Position numbers and translations under genes: made by a program
Notes under the pieces: generated by a model
Databases searched by the model: none
Told to the model about the DNA's origin: nothing
Seen by the model: the letters and a program-made list of their open reading frames with translations, nothing else
In this document: in pieces, positions 12,171 to 23,511 of the stretch
Layout of the letters: every line of letters starts with the position of its first letter
Numbering within the stretch: the stretch's first letter is position 1
Assembly (NCBI GenBank): GCA_014529385.2
Contig: CM043952.1
Location: 52,573,119-52,635,118, forward strand
Direction of reading: 5' to 3'
Length of the DNA: 62,000 nt
Origin: Adiantum capillus-veneris
Taxonomy: Eukaryota > Streptophyta > Polypodiopsida > Polypodiales > Pteridaceae

Positions 12171-13664
12171 ATAGCTGGCTCCATTGAAGTGTGTGAAATC
12201 TGGGAGTTCTCTGAATGTGGCTTTACTCTGATCAATAGGATCTTGGCTTCTGTGCTGCTTTTAATGCTCATTAGATATCTATGGACTTCTGAATCTGTGT
12301 AGAAGACTTTATCTCCATTATAGCCATAAAGAAGTAAAATCTACTCTGTTGTAGTTGTGCATGTGTTGCCACTGCTACTGGCTTGCTTTGTTGTACTTGA
12401 ACTCTCGGCTTGATTTGAGTCTACGTTGGCTCAATCCACAAGAGCTGTGAATTGGTAGATTCTGGTGTTGATTCACAGAATTTATGATGCTCGTACTAGT
12501 CTAATCTGCTAATCTATGCGAGTTGTATCCCTGTTTCTCCGCTTAGAAGCTCAATTTGCAATGCTTGATTTTGGCAAATTTTAAACATTTATGCCGTTGA
12601 CAAGCTTCAATTGGTGTTTGGGCTCGCTTTTGCCGGTTGACTATTTCGCTTTGCGTGATGTGATTCTCAGCTTGCGATGTACTTTTCGGATTTGTTTTTT
12701 GGCTTTTGATTTGCTCGTGGATGATTTTTTTCGGCGGTGCGTGTTTCTTTTGTGTTTCAGCCTCGTTCTGGCTTTTCTTGGTACTTCCAGAACTTTTTTA
12801 AAAATTTTCCTTAATTATTTGTGAAATTTAAAATTTTTGAAACTTCTTAATATTTTAATGATTTTTAACAAATTTTTGGGTTAAGTTTTGATTTTTTATG
12901 ATTTTAATGTGAATCTGTGAATTTCTTGTGAAAATTTTAAATTTTTTTTGTGAATTTATTGTGTTTTTTCTTGTCAATTTTGAACTTTTCTATGAATTTT
13001 GTATTTTTTCTAGAAATTTTTAAACTCTGTTTTGAATCTTTTATGATTTTCTATGTGATTTTTCATTTTTTGTGAAGTTTTTTCTATATATATTTTTTTT
13101 TCTTTTAATTTTTTTTTAATTTATTAATTCTTTTTTGTGATTTTTTGGTTTTTTGCAAACTTTATTTAATTTATTTAACTTTTGAATTTTTTAATGTTTC
13201 TTTTGATTTTCTTATTTGATTTATGGGAATTTTTTTAAAAATATAAAACTACTTACCCACTTACTTAGCGTACAACTGTGGTTGACAACGCTAATAGCAC
13301 AGCGGGGCCGGAGAGGCACGACAAGGACTGGCAACGCGTCACGCGGGCAGAGTGGAGGTGCGAATGATGGCACAGGGCTGACAGCACGTGCCTGGCGCTC
13401 ACAACAGCGTGCAATGGGGCAGCGAAAGCAAGAGAGAGAAACGAATTCAACGCGCTGACAGTGGGGACCCAGAGACTCTAGAGTAAGAAAAAGACAAAAG
13501 GGCGCGCGTGGCAGTCCCACCGTGATTTGCTTTGGAGAGTTGATGCCTGCTTGGTAGTGGGCAGTGGGGGACAGAGAGAGAAAATGTGAGAGAGAGAGTG
13601 AGACACAAGCGGGAGAGAGAGGGGGAGAGAGAGAAAAAGAGAAAGAAAGAGTTAAGAGGGGGAG

Positions 13665-14331
13665 TGTTATGAGCGCGTATAGAGCTAAAAGAGAGCAAGA
13701 GGAGGTGCGCACAATGTAGAAGAACTTGGGACTTGATGATAAGCTTAATATTGATTATAAGATTTAATACTTTATTCAGAAAGCTAGATACAAGACTTGG
13801 ATTACATGACTTGAGTACAAGACAAGGCTTGATTGCAAGGACAAGACTTGAACATAAGACAAGAACTAGAAGAGGGCTATCCTCATAGGAGCCTCACAGT
13901 TGGTGTTGGCAAGATAGAGGGGCTTGTGGCCCAAGACCCCTATTTATACTAATGCTTGAGGAGGTTAGGAATTTCTAGGTTCTTCTTGAGAAGGTTATTA
14001 TCTTCTAGAACCTTTTGGATCTTTCTAGTTCTTCTAGAACCTTATAGATCCTTCTTCAACTTTCTAGAGCATTCCAGAAAGTTCTAGATTCTTTCCGAAT
14101 CTTCTCCAAGCTTCTAGAAACTTCTTGATCCTTCTAGAGCCTTCTGGATCCTTCCAGATCCTTCTTCAACTTTCTAGAGCTTTCTAGAAACTTCTAGATT
14201 CTTTCGAAATCTTCTCCATGTTTCTAGAAACTTCTAGAATCTTCTAAATCCTTCTAGATTCTTCTTAGAGCCTTCTAGCGATGATGTAGGCGATGATGTA
14301 GGCAACGACTGACTCTCAAGCATCCATGACA
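13665..14331 (-). mobile_element. Gypsy LTR inside tandem unit 3
   Basis: The 667 bp LTR with TGTTATGAGC...CATCCATGACA ends is preceded by GGGGGAG as in units 1 and 4. It is followed by 364 bp of Gypsy 3' internal sequence (14332-14695) ending at the shared junction GGAGTCGATAGGTG. It is a duplicate of the same insertion event. Confidence 0.9.
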
Positions 14332-15025
14332 TTACCCGCTCCTTTAGCGACGAGTTGCACGAGGAGCTGTGGTGTTCCTTCAGATGGGATTCCATGGATG
14401 TTGTTGATGGAACTCTTGGACTTTGAGAGATGCATGCTATAGATTGTGTGCTGGTTCCCAGGTTCGTCCACTAACATCATAGCCTTTCCAATGCACCGAG
14501 TACTTTAACCTGCCACGCGAAACTCGAGAATCTAGGACTTTCTCAACCTCATATTTGTCATGTCCTTGAATCTCAACGGGAGGTGGTTGTTGTAGGGATC
14601 ATCCTAGGATCTTAGATGTGTGACCAGGTTCTAGGACTGAGACATGAAAGATTGGATGGATTTTCATGGATAGGGACAATCGGAGTCGATAGGTGCTGGA
14701 GGACTTTGTACTGTTGTCTGCAGGTGACCAGTCTTGGTCTTCATTCTTTGTTGTCCGTGAAGACTGCATCTTCATTGAACTCTGTATCTCTAGGACCTTT
14801 CGGGCCATTGGCATTCCCATTATGATATCTTCTAGCATATCTGTTGTTGTGATCACGTGGAATTTGAGCTTTGATGATCTGTGAACTTACTTCAATGGTG
14901 GTGGAGATGATGTCCCATCATTCACCTTGTTTGTTTGCTGATATGCTCACAAATTCAGGAGCATCTTCCAGCTATGGTGTGCCACATCTTTTCCAAGTGC
15001 GAAAAGACATGAGGTTCTTGTCTAA

Positions 15026-16257
15026 CTAAAAATCTAGCTTTACAACGCTTGACAGCTTTTCTTCATTTTCATTGGTGATGTTGCACTTGATCTTCTCAGG
15101 ATTCATGTCTGAATTGACTGCTTTTTTTGTGGTAGTGTCCTTTGATTGAGCTTTATCTGCATTTTCTTTGGTTTGACCACCTGCTTCCATTGATGTCGAA
15201 TCATATGACATTGAGCATTGTTGAGCATTGTCCTCCTTCGTCTCGGTAACTCTTTTCCAATTCTTGAGCATTGTCCTCCTTCGTCTCGGTAACTCTTGAT
15301 CTTAAAAGATCCATTGTACTATCTGGAAAAATTTGTCTCTTTGGAGGAGATTTTGGTGGTGACCTTTGTGTAGCTTTTTGAACTTTAGCTTCCATTGACT
15401 TTGACGTTTCTATCACCTGTTTTGGGAGCTTGAGGCTTTGCATCATCTTCAAATAGTCTTTGACTTCAATCGGGCCATCCTTAGCGGTTTGTACAAGATC
15501 ATGATCTTGCTGATAGTCGTTACCATGTGCATCTTGATATGCACATGTGAGCTTGATCACATGTAACTGTTTGAACACTATGGGCTTTGTTGGATTTTGA
15601 CTTTGACTTGTAGAGATCAGCTGAAACTTCTGTCCTTGATGATCTTCATACAGGCATTTGTCTGTAGACTCCGATGGAATCTGGGTCAGTTGAAAACTTC
15701 CAACAACCATATAACCTTTCAATTGTTTCTCCTATGAAGAGGTCTGTAGGGTAGAGGCTCTAGGGCTTCTAAATGGTGTAGCACGTCCCGGTGCATGAGA
15801 CTGATTTTGATGGATTTGCAGCTCCCCCCTTCCTAGGGTGATCACTATAGCCTACTTCATTGTAAGACTTCAAAATTGTTTGGCTCTGATTTAGTCTCAC
15901 CTTTTGGAACTGTGAAGGTACACTTTGGCTAGCACTGTTGACATTTGGAATCTATACACCTTATGCATGGTTTCCTATGTATCTCCTTGAGACATGACAA
16001 ATTATTCCCCAAGTTAAGATGTAGATAGCATCATCTTTGCCCTGATATTGTCTATCCCATGGGTCTCCTACAATTTGAGCTTCTGTAATTTTAGGATACA
16101 ATGTATCATAGATGCTAGACTCTCGTCTATATCTACGATTGTTTTGGTCAAAGTATATGCTTGTTTGGTCACAACATTGAAGCTTGATTTTCGATGGAGG
16201 AGAGTTTGGTCTGAACACATTTCTAGGTTCACTCAGGTAATATCCTTCAGCTCTAGA
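15026..16257 (-). pseudogene. Y-D-G repeat protein copy 1, C-terminal half
   Basis: Continues below the intact frame at 16328-17191. The frame at 16218-15961 contains IYFDQNNRRYRRE and VGDPWDRQYQGKDDAIY, which echo LYMDYDGQIYNRE and IGEPSQRRYKGQDGAVY of the N-terminal half. This points to an internal duplication within the protein. Frame 15722-15201 contains LYEDHQGQKFQLI and AYQDAHGNDYQQD. A local duplication around CTCCTTCGTCTCGGTAACTC (15233 and 15271) disrupts the frame that otherwise continues to 15026. Family not recognised. Confidence 0.65.
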
Positions 16258-16327
16258 GAGGATGGGCTATAATATATTCTTTCCTTTGAAATGTACCATC
16301 CTTTTCTATCTATTTCTGGACGCACTT

Positions 16328-17191
16328 CTATAAGCTGTTATGTGGGTCGTTAAACACTGGTTGATCCTTTTTGTATAGTTTTCGTTTTTGGTCTACATAT
16401 TGTGCATATGAATTATGTTTACCATACAAAGCTAACAACCTTCTGTTTGATATGTCCCTTAGACTTGTGAATGATTGCACACTTGTGTCAGTGGATGCAA
16501 AATCATTTACAAATTTAACAGTCTTTTCAACCTTTGGTGATATCTCGACACCTTTACTAAATTCATGCAAGAATTTGTTGTTCAAAGCATCAATTGTAAG
16601 CTTTTCAGATGCCTGTGCATCTTTATGCTCATTTTGAGCTTGCAATGTTTTTACTGGTGCTTTTAATGGTAATGCAAAATCATTTGATTGCATTAAAAGT
16701 GATGAGTTAAACGCACTTACATCGGGATTCGCATTTCCAAATTGCTTTGTACCTTGCTTGCCGGTTGATGTGTCCTTGTTGTTTGGATTTCGTGGACAAT
16801 CTTCATAAATATGTCCACCTTTTCGTCCACAAAATGAGAAATATATCATGACTAGTGGTATTTCAACTAGTTCTATCATGTCAAGCTCTTGCTGAGAATT
16901 TTCTCTTTCTGTGCTTGCCAAGTTGTTGGCATTTTCTTTCAAAGCATTGAGCATCAAGTTGTAGACTGCTCCATCTAGACCTTTGTACCGTCTCTGGCTT
17001 GGTTCTCCAATTAGAATGGCTTCTATTGGTTGATCTGTTGGATCTTGCAATTGTGGTTCTCGAATATAGATCTGACCATCGTAATCCATGTACAATGACC
17101 CTGATTGCATATGCACTAGATGGAGGCTTTGTGTACTTTTACAGGTCTCTGGATAAACACTTGGGTTGACTTTTTGAACTTCTATCTGCAC
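16328..17191 (-). CDS. Y-D-G repeat ORF, copy 1, intact N-terminal 287 codons
   Basis: Longest unbroken copy of the array's recurring ORF. Residues about 1-80 carry the SLYMDYDGQIYIRE and IGEPSQRRYKGLDGAVY motifs. Around residue 120 there is CGRKGGHIYEDC, which has the spacing of a retroviral CCHC zinc knuckle from its second Cys onward, but the first Cys position is Phe. The rest is polar. Upstream on the same strand (17860-17460) is a Lys/Arg-rich stretch (KSQKTNPKSTPQ) that may be an earlier exon or leader. The context, inside the body of an LTR element, suggests an element-encoded accessory or gag-like protein. I cannot name the family. Confidence 0.5.
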   Translation of the reverse strand: MQIEVQKVNPSVYPETCKSTQSLHLVHMQSGSLYMDYDGQIYIREPQLQDPTDQPIEAILIGEPSQRRYKGLDGAVYNLMLNALKENANNLASTERENSQQELDMIELVEIPLVMIYFSFCGRKGGHIYEDCPRNPNNKDTSTGKQGTKQFGNANPDVSAFNSSLLMQSNDFALPLKAPVKTLQAQNEHKDAQASEKLTIDALNNKFLHEFSKGVEISPKVEKTVKFVNDFASTDTSVQSFTSLRDISNRRLLALYGKHNSYAQYVDQKRKLYKKDQPVFNDPHNSL

Positions 17192-18631
17192 TTCATCTTT
17201 ATATTTGCAATACCTGGCTCCATTGAAGTGTGTGAAATCTGGGAGTTCTTTGAATATGGCTTTACTCTGATCAATAGGATCTTGGCTCCTGTGCTGCTTT
17301 TACTGCTTATTAGATATCTATGGACTTCTGAATCTGTGTAGAAGACTTTATCTCCATTGTAGCCATAAAGCTGTAAAATCTACTACGTTGTAGTTGTGCA
17401 TGTGTTGCCACTGCTACTAGCTTGCTCTGTTGTACTTGAACTCTCTGCTTGATATGAGTTTATGTTGGCTCAATCCACAAAAGCTGTCAATTGGCAGATT
17501 CTGGTGTTGATTTATAGAATTTATGATGCTCGTACTAGTCTAATCTGCTATTGTATGCGAGTTCTATCCCTATTCGTCCGATACGAATCTCAATTTGCAA
17601 TGCTTGATTTTGACAAATTTCAAACATTTATGCCGTTGACACGCTTCAATCGGTCTTTTGGCTCGCTTTTTCTGGTTGACTATTTCGCTTTGTGCGATGT
17701 GATTCTCGGCTTGCGGTGTACTTTTCGGATTTGTTTTTTGGCTTTTGATTTGCTCGTGGATGATTTTTTTCGGCAGTGTGTGTGTTTTTTGTGTTTCGGC
17801 CTCTTTCTGGCTTTTCTTGATACTTCTAGAACCTTTTTTAAAAATTTTCCTAATTATTTGTGAATTTTTGAAACTTTTTGATAATTTTATGATTTTTTAT
17901 AAATTTTTTGGTAAAGTTTTGATTTTTTATAATTTTAATATGAATCTGTGAATTTCTTATGAAATTTATTATTTGTTTTGTGAATTTTAGAATTTTTTGT
18001 GATTTACTATGTTTTTTCTTGTTAATTTTGAACTTTTCTATGAATTTTCTATTTGTTCTAGAAATTTTCAAACTCTATTTTTAATCTTTTATGATTTTCT
18101 ATGTGATTTTTTATTTTTTGTGAAATTGTTTCTATAAATTTTTTTTTCTTTTAAACACTTTTTTTCAAAAATAATTTTTTTGATTTATTAATTCTTTTTT
18201 GTGATTTTTTTGTTTTATGGAACTTTTGTTTAATTTATTTTTTATTTGATTTATGGGAATTTTTGAAAAAATATAAAATTACTTACCCACTTACTAAGTG
18301 TACAGTTGTGGTTGACCACGCTGACAACACAGCGAGGCTGGACAGGCACGACAGGTACAAGGACTGGCAGCATGTCACGCGGGCAGAGTGGACGTGCGAA
18401 TGATGGCACAGGGCTGACAACACGTGCCTCGCGCGCAGAGCAGCGTGCAATGCGGCAGTGAAAGCGAGAGAGAGAAACGAATTCAACGCGCTGATAGTGG
18501 GGACCCAGAGACTCGAGAGTGAGAAAAAGACAAAAGGGCACGTGGCAGTCCCACCCTGATTTGCTTTGGAGAGTTGGTGCCTGCTCGGTAGCGGGCAGTG
18601 GGGGAAAGAGAGAGAAAGTGTAAAAGAGAGA

Positions 18632-18634
<3 letters not shown>

Positions 18635-18703
<69 letters not shown>
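18635..18703. repeat. (GA)n microsatellite
   Basis: About 69 bases of nearly pure GA repeat, expanded in unit 4 relative to the same place in units 1-3. It produces spurious Ser-Leu frames on the minus strand. Confidence 0.95.
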
Positions 18704-18706
<3 letters not shown>

Positions 18707-18769
18707 GACACAAGGGGGAGAGAGAGGGGGAGAGAGAGAAAAAGAGAAAGAGAGAGTTAAGAGGGGGAG

Positions 18770-19446
18770 TGTTATGAGCGCGTATAGAGCTAGAAGAGAG
18801 CAAGAGGGGGTGCTCACAATGTAGAAGAACTTGGGACTTGATGATAAGCTTAATCTTGATTATAAGATTTAATACTTTATTAAGAGAGCTAGATACAAGA
18901 CTTGGATTACATGACTTGAGTAAAAGACAAGGCTTGATTGCAAGGACAAGTCTTGAACATAAGACAAGAACTAGAAGAGGGCTATCCTCATAGGAGCCTC
19001 ACAATTGGTGTTGGCAACACTAAGGGGCTTGTGGCCCAAGACCCCTATTTATACTAATGCTTGAGGAGGTTAGGACTTTCTAGGTTCTTTTTGAGGAAGT
19101 TAGTATCTGCTAGAACCTTCTGAATCCTTCTAGTTATTCTAGAACCTTCTAGATCCTTCTTCAACTTTCTAGATCTTTCTAGAAACTTCTAGATTCTTTC
19201 CGAATCTTCTCCAAGCTTCTAGAAACTTCTTGATCCTTCTACATTCTTCTAGAGCCTTCTGGATCCTTCTAGATCCTTCTTCAACTTTCTAGAGCTTTCC
19301 ATAAACTTCTAGATTCTTTCGGAATCCTCTCCATGTTTCTAGAAACTTCTAGAATCTTCTAAATCCTTCTAGATTCTTCTTAGAGCCTTCTAGCGATGAT
19401 GTAGGCGATGATGTAGGCAACGACTGACTCTCAAGCATCCATGACA
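18770..19446 (-). repeat. 3' LTR of the complete Gypsy element
   Basis: The 677 bp LTR is bounded outside by GGGAG (18765-18769). On the element's strand a purine-rich tract (AAAGGAGAGGGTAA, complement of 19447-19460) directly precedes it and is the likely plus-strand primer. Much of the LTR is built of short CTTCTAGA-like repeats. The dispersed copies at 4124, 9225 and 13665 are segmental duplicates. Confidence 0.93.
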
Positions 19447-19458
19447 TTACCCTCTCCT

Positions 19459-20916
19459 TTACCAACGAGTTCCACAAGGAGCTGTGGTGTTCCTTGAGTT
19501 GGGCTTCCATGGATATTGTTGATGGAACTCTTGAAATTTGAAAGATGCATGTTGTAGATTGTGTGCTGGTTCCCAGGTTCGTTTACTAACATCATAGCCT
19601 TTCCAATGCACCAAGTACTGTAACCTGCCATGCGAAACTCGAGAATCTAGGACTTTCTTGACCTCATATTTGTCATGTCCTTGAATCTCAACCGGAGGAG
19701 GTTGTTGTAGGGCTCTTCCTAGGATCTTAGATGTGTGAGAAGGTTCTAGGACTGAGACATGAAAGACGGGATGGATTTTCATGGATGGGGGCAATCGGAG
19801 TCGATAGGTGACTGGATTGACTTGACGAATAATTTTAAACGGGCCAAGCCTTCGATACTCAAGCTTTTGACAGGGACGAGATGAACGCAGATCATGTCGG
19901 AGGAGCCACACTTTATCCCCTTCTTTGTATTTTGGATGCTGCATGCGATGGAGATCTGCACTTTCCTTATACTTGGATTGAGCTTCTTTGATATGAATCA
20001 TAAGTTCTTTGTGAATTGCAGTTAATTGTTGTGTTAGATGAATAGTAGTTGGATTCTTGACTTGATAGTGTCTGCGGATATCCTGTTTGGGATGTTGATC
20101 ATAATTAGCAAAGAATGGAGTGTGACGGGTGGAGGCATGAAAACTGTTATTATAGGAGAATTCTGCTAGTGGTACGAGCTCGACCCAATTATCCTGGTGA
20201 TAATTGATAGTACAACGGAGATACTGTTCCAAAACTTGATTTAGTCTCTCTGTTTTTCCATCACTTTGTGGGTGATTGGCTGAGGAGAGATTGATTTGTA
20301 CTCGGAGTAGCTTGAATAATCTTTTCCAAAAGCTAGAGATGAATTGTGGGCCTCTATCAGAAACTATGTCATTCGGTAATCCGTGATAACGATAGATATG
20401 ATGTAGAAAGAGTTTGGCCGTTCCTTCGCTAGTGATGGTTTTAGTGGTTGGAATGAAGTGTGCCATTTTTGTAAACCGATCCACGACTACTAAAATGGAG
20501 TCGAATCCTTGTGACAAGGGTAGCTCTACAATAAAATCCATGGAGATGGATTACCATGGTTTGGTTGGAATGGGCAAGGGATGGAGTAACCCATGAGGAC
20601 GATGACTAGGGGCCTTTGATCTATTGCAAGTGTCACAAGGTCCTACATACTCCTTGACAAGCTTCCACATATGAGGACACCAAAAGTCACAGGAGAGAAG
20701 CTCAATTTTCTTATTAACCCCAAAATGCCCTGCTGATGGAAGATCATGCCGTTGTTGTTGAAGTACCTCCAAGCGTATTGGTCCTGGCGGAATATAGAGA
20801 AGACCCTTATAGTAAATTAGTCCATCAATTTCTTGAAAGTCATCATTAACCTCTTGTCCTTGTAGTTGTTGTCTAATATTTTGAGCAAGTGGGTCTTTGG
20901 CAATTTGCGTTTTCAC
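19459..20916 (-). pseudogene. Gypsy integrase with C-terminal chromodomain
   Basis: Frame 20916-20551 carries the HHCC zinc-binding region (HFGVNKK...CDTC). After a single in-frame TAA at about 20548-20550 the same frame continues for 360 codons (20541-19459). The DDE core is visible as MDFIVELP, IVSDRGPQF and DGKTERLNQ. The last ~60 codons form a chromodomain (YEVKKVLDSRV...LVHWKGYD...TWEPAHNL), which in this group is thought to guide integration to marked chromatin. One nonsense codon apart, the enzyme is well preserved. Homology shared with the array units starts inside this ORF at 19810. Confidence 0.93.
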
Positions 20917-20918
20917 CT

Positions 20919-22376
20919 TTAAAAAAAAGTAGAATCTTCAGGAGCTTGACTCATGGTGGCATTTAGCTTAAGCTGCTCAGGTTTCAAAATCACTGACTCT
21001 TGTTGATCAAATGTTGCGTCGTCTTCTCTAGGTGCAAGGTAGGATCTTTTTGATAAGGCATCTGGCTTAGCTTGTTGACGGCCAGGTCTATAAGAGATAA
21101 GAAAATCAAACCTTGATAGGATACCACTCCGCCTAGCTTGGCAACAATTCAAGACTCCGAGATGTCATGAAGCATTCTCAATTCTTGTGATTTGTATAGA
21201 CAGTGATCTTATGAGGAGCTCCTTCAAGTAGGTAACACCAAGTGTCAAAGGAGTCGATGATTGCTAAGAGCTCTTTGTCATGGATTTCATAATTGATTTT
21301 TACAGCTGAGAACTTGCGGGAATGAAAAGCCACTGGATGTACTCGACCATCCTCTCCTACTTGGTATAGAATAGCGCCAACGAAAAAATCTAAAGCGTTT
21401 GTTTCTATGATGAAAGGCTTTGTAGGATCTGCGTGAATTAGAATGGCTGTGGTCGTGAAATCTTGCTTGAGAGTTTGAAATGCTTTCGCAGCCTCTGAGT
21501 CCCAAAAAAAACTTATTATGGTCTGTATAAAGATACGATAAAAATTTGCAAATCCGAGGAAATATTGAACATCTCTTCCGAGGTGGGTGTCTCCCAATCA
21601 AGGATGGTTTGAACCTTCTTTGGATCCATGGAGATTCCCTTTTCAAAGATTACATAACCAAGAAGTTCCACCTTAGATTGATGAAAAGAGCACTTCTCCA
21701 AGCTTTTCAAGCACTAATCATACATGGTGCTCATGCTCTTCTTGATCCGTGGAAAATATCAAGATATCATCCAATATGTTACCACAAAATAATCCAAATA
21801 CTCCCGAAAGATATCGTACGACGGTATATTCAAAGTGGCCATATCTTGTCCGAAAGGCTATTTTCCATTCATCACCTTCTCTGATTCTGACTAGATTGTA
21901 AGCACCACGAAGATCTATTTTTGTAAATATTCTTGCCTTTCCAAGGCGCTCAAGAAGCTCTAGGATGAAGGGAAGGGGATAGCGATTCTTGACGGTGATC
22001 TTGTTTAGGCCCCTATAATCCACGCACATCCGAAGAATTCCGTCCTTTTTTTTACAAACAGTATTGGAGCTCCTGCTGGGGACTTTCGATGCCGTATGAA
22101 CCCCTTAGCAAGATTCTCATCAATATTTTTCCGTAATTCTACCAATTCATCTTCAGACAGCTTGTATATTGGGCCAAAAGGGGGTTGGGTTCCCTACTGA
22201 AGCTCTATGGTACAATCATAGGGTCGATGCTCCGATAAGAGGTCTGCATTATTCTTCTCAAAAACATCATTGTAATCTTGATATTGACGTGGAAATGCCT
22301 CCATGATTTTTGTTGTCGACGTGTCGGTTGGCGTTGCAAATATCAGGAAAGTTGGATACTTTTTGGTTGCACGCAT
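20919..22376 (-). pseudogene. Gypsy reverse transcriptase and RNase H
   Basis: Pieces in order on the minus strand are 22376-22194 (RT N-terminus), 22029-21718 ([20 protein letters not shown]; active-site region ILDDILIFS where Y-x-D-D is usual), 21710-21516 (LLGYVIFEKGISMDPKKV), 21597-21178 (RNase H) and 21152-20919 (connection). Frameshifts separate them near 22040, 21715 and 21570. In RNase H the usual ETDAS reads ETNAL and the usual VYTDHKN reads VYTNHKN, so two conserved Asp positions are Asn. The polymerase is inactive as it stands. Confidence 0.92.
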
Positions 22377-22436
22377 GAAGACCTTGGCTTCAAGATATAT
22401 AGACCTATTATGACTTCCATTCTTCTTTTGGACTTT

Positions 22437-22784
22437 TCATGGTTCAATTCTCCGAGCCCTCCAATCGATGTCAGGATTATGTAATTCAAGCCACGGTAGC
22501 CCAATAACAATTGGACTACTTGGGGTTTGTATAATATTGAACGCTATTCTTGAAACATGCTTATGCAATGTTACTTCTATGGGGCGAGTTTCATGCCTGA
22601 CATCCCGTGAAGCGAGGGGACGACCATCAATGACTTCTACAGTTGCTAGATTAGACTTCTCCACAAGTGGTATGCCTTGTTCTTTGGCAAATTCTTTGTC
22701 TATGAAGCACGCCGTTGCGCCTGAATCTAGTAATGCTTCACAATCCATGTCCCTACCCTCCATATGGATCTTGACTGGTAGCAT
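22437..22784 (-). pseudogene. Gypsy retropepsin (aspartic protease)
   Basis: A 115-codon frame holds the active-site motif ALLDSGATACFID and the C-terminal motif VIGLPWLELHNPDIDW typical of Ty3/Gypsy proteases. It lies between the zinc knuckle (about 22980) and RT, the standard order. The domain itself looks intact, but it is separated from its neighbours by frame changes. Confidence 0.9.
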
Positions 22785-22854
22785 AAAACTTGAAGTGGAA
22801 TCAGCGGGAAGAAAGAGACCTTTTTTTTCTTATATTTGTCCAACCGGACGGTCT

Positions 22855-23116
22855 CTATTGGGGTTGGACGTCCATGTTTTCCGAACACGTTGAGGCCATT
22901 GCACCATGAATCTTCATCCTTCTCTTCCTTGGATACTGTTGAACCATGTGCCCCTGCTCTCCACAATACATACATAAGCCATTAATGCGTCGCCTTTGCT
23001 TCTTCTGGGCTGAGAGAGGTTGAAACAGCGTTGAATCAATTTGCATGGGCTCAATGCTTGATTCATGGCCTTGTTCAGGTGTGTATCCATTATGTGTCAC
23101 TTCTGTATGGGGTCGC
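22855..23116 (-). pseudogene. Gypsy gag, C-terminal part with altered zinc knuckle
   Basis: This is the part of gag downstream of the DNA transposon insertion. The nucleocapsid motif reads CMYCGEQGHMVQQY: CCHC spacing with the last Cys replaced by Tyr. Joined across the insertion, the frame of 32165-32915 runs directly into this one (…GAPL then RPHTEV…). This shows that the insertion is exact and that gag was open when it happened. Confidence 0.88.
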
Positions 23117-23140
23117 ATTAGGAAAATTTTGGACTAAAAA
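23117..23140 (+). repeat. Left terminal inverted repeat
   Basis: Starts ATTAGGAAAATTTTGG and matches the complement of 32141-32164 with two substitutions over about 24 bp. Related sequence extends further inwards with gaps. Confidence 0.85.
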
Positions 23141-23511
23141 ATGGGCCTTGTAAGAAATGCCAGGTCAGCTTAGAGAGAGATAATAAAAAGTCCCTAATTT
23201 CATTTTTGATATTCACTTTCAAAAAAACTAGGATATCAGATTTGGGGGGGTTTATTAAAACTCTCAAAAAGTGTTCAGACAATGATAACATACGACGGCT
23301 CCGAATTGAACGCCGATTATCTCAATCTTTTGGATTTTTCAAAACTAATATTTGGCGCTCAACCAGGTGCATTGAATGTTATTCTTCTCCTCAGTTTCGC
23401 GTCTCTCTTGCTTTTCGCCTGCGCGCAGTCTCTTTCCTTGAGCTCTCTTCCATTTGCTCCACTCTTGCGCTCTCCTCTGTTTTGAGGTTTCTCATTCACC
23501 AAGTCGTCTCA

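Larger units (their letters stand above)
9711..14695 (-). repeat. Tandem unit 3 of the chimeric array
   Basis: The 4985 bp unit has the same order as unit 4: linker, Y-D-G pseudogene (9987-12170), basic segment (about 12590-12820), AT-rich block (12820-13250), GC/GA-rich stretch (13265-13664), full Gypsy LTR (13665-14331) and Gypsy 3' internal sequence to 14695. A short local duplication (GTTTGGTCAAAGTATATGCTT twice near 11140-11170, less its last base) is specific to this unit. Confidence 0.88.
14696..19810 (-). repeat. Tandem unit 4 (parental-like) of the chimeric array
   Basis: The 5115 bp unit begins at the junction at 14695/14696 and ends inside the complete Gypsy element at 19810. Only here does Gypsy sequence continue rightwards into the rest of pol. 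This makes it the best candidate for the ancestral arrangement from which units 1-3 were copied. Confidence 0.85.
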
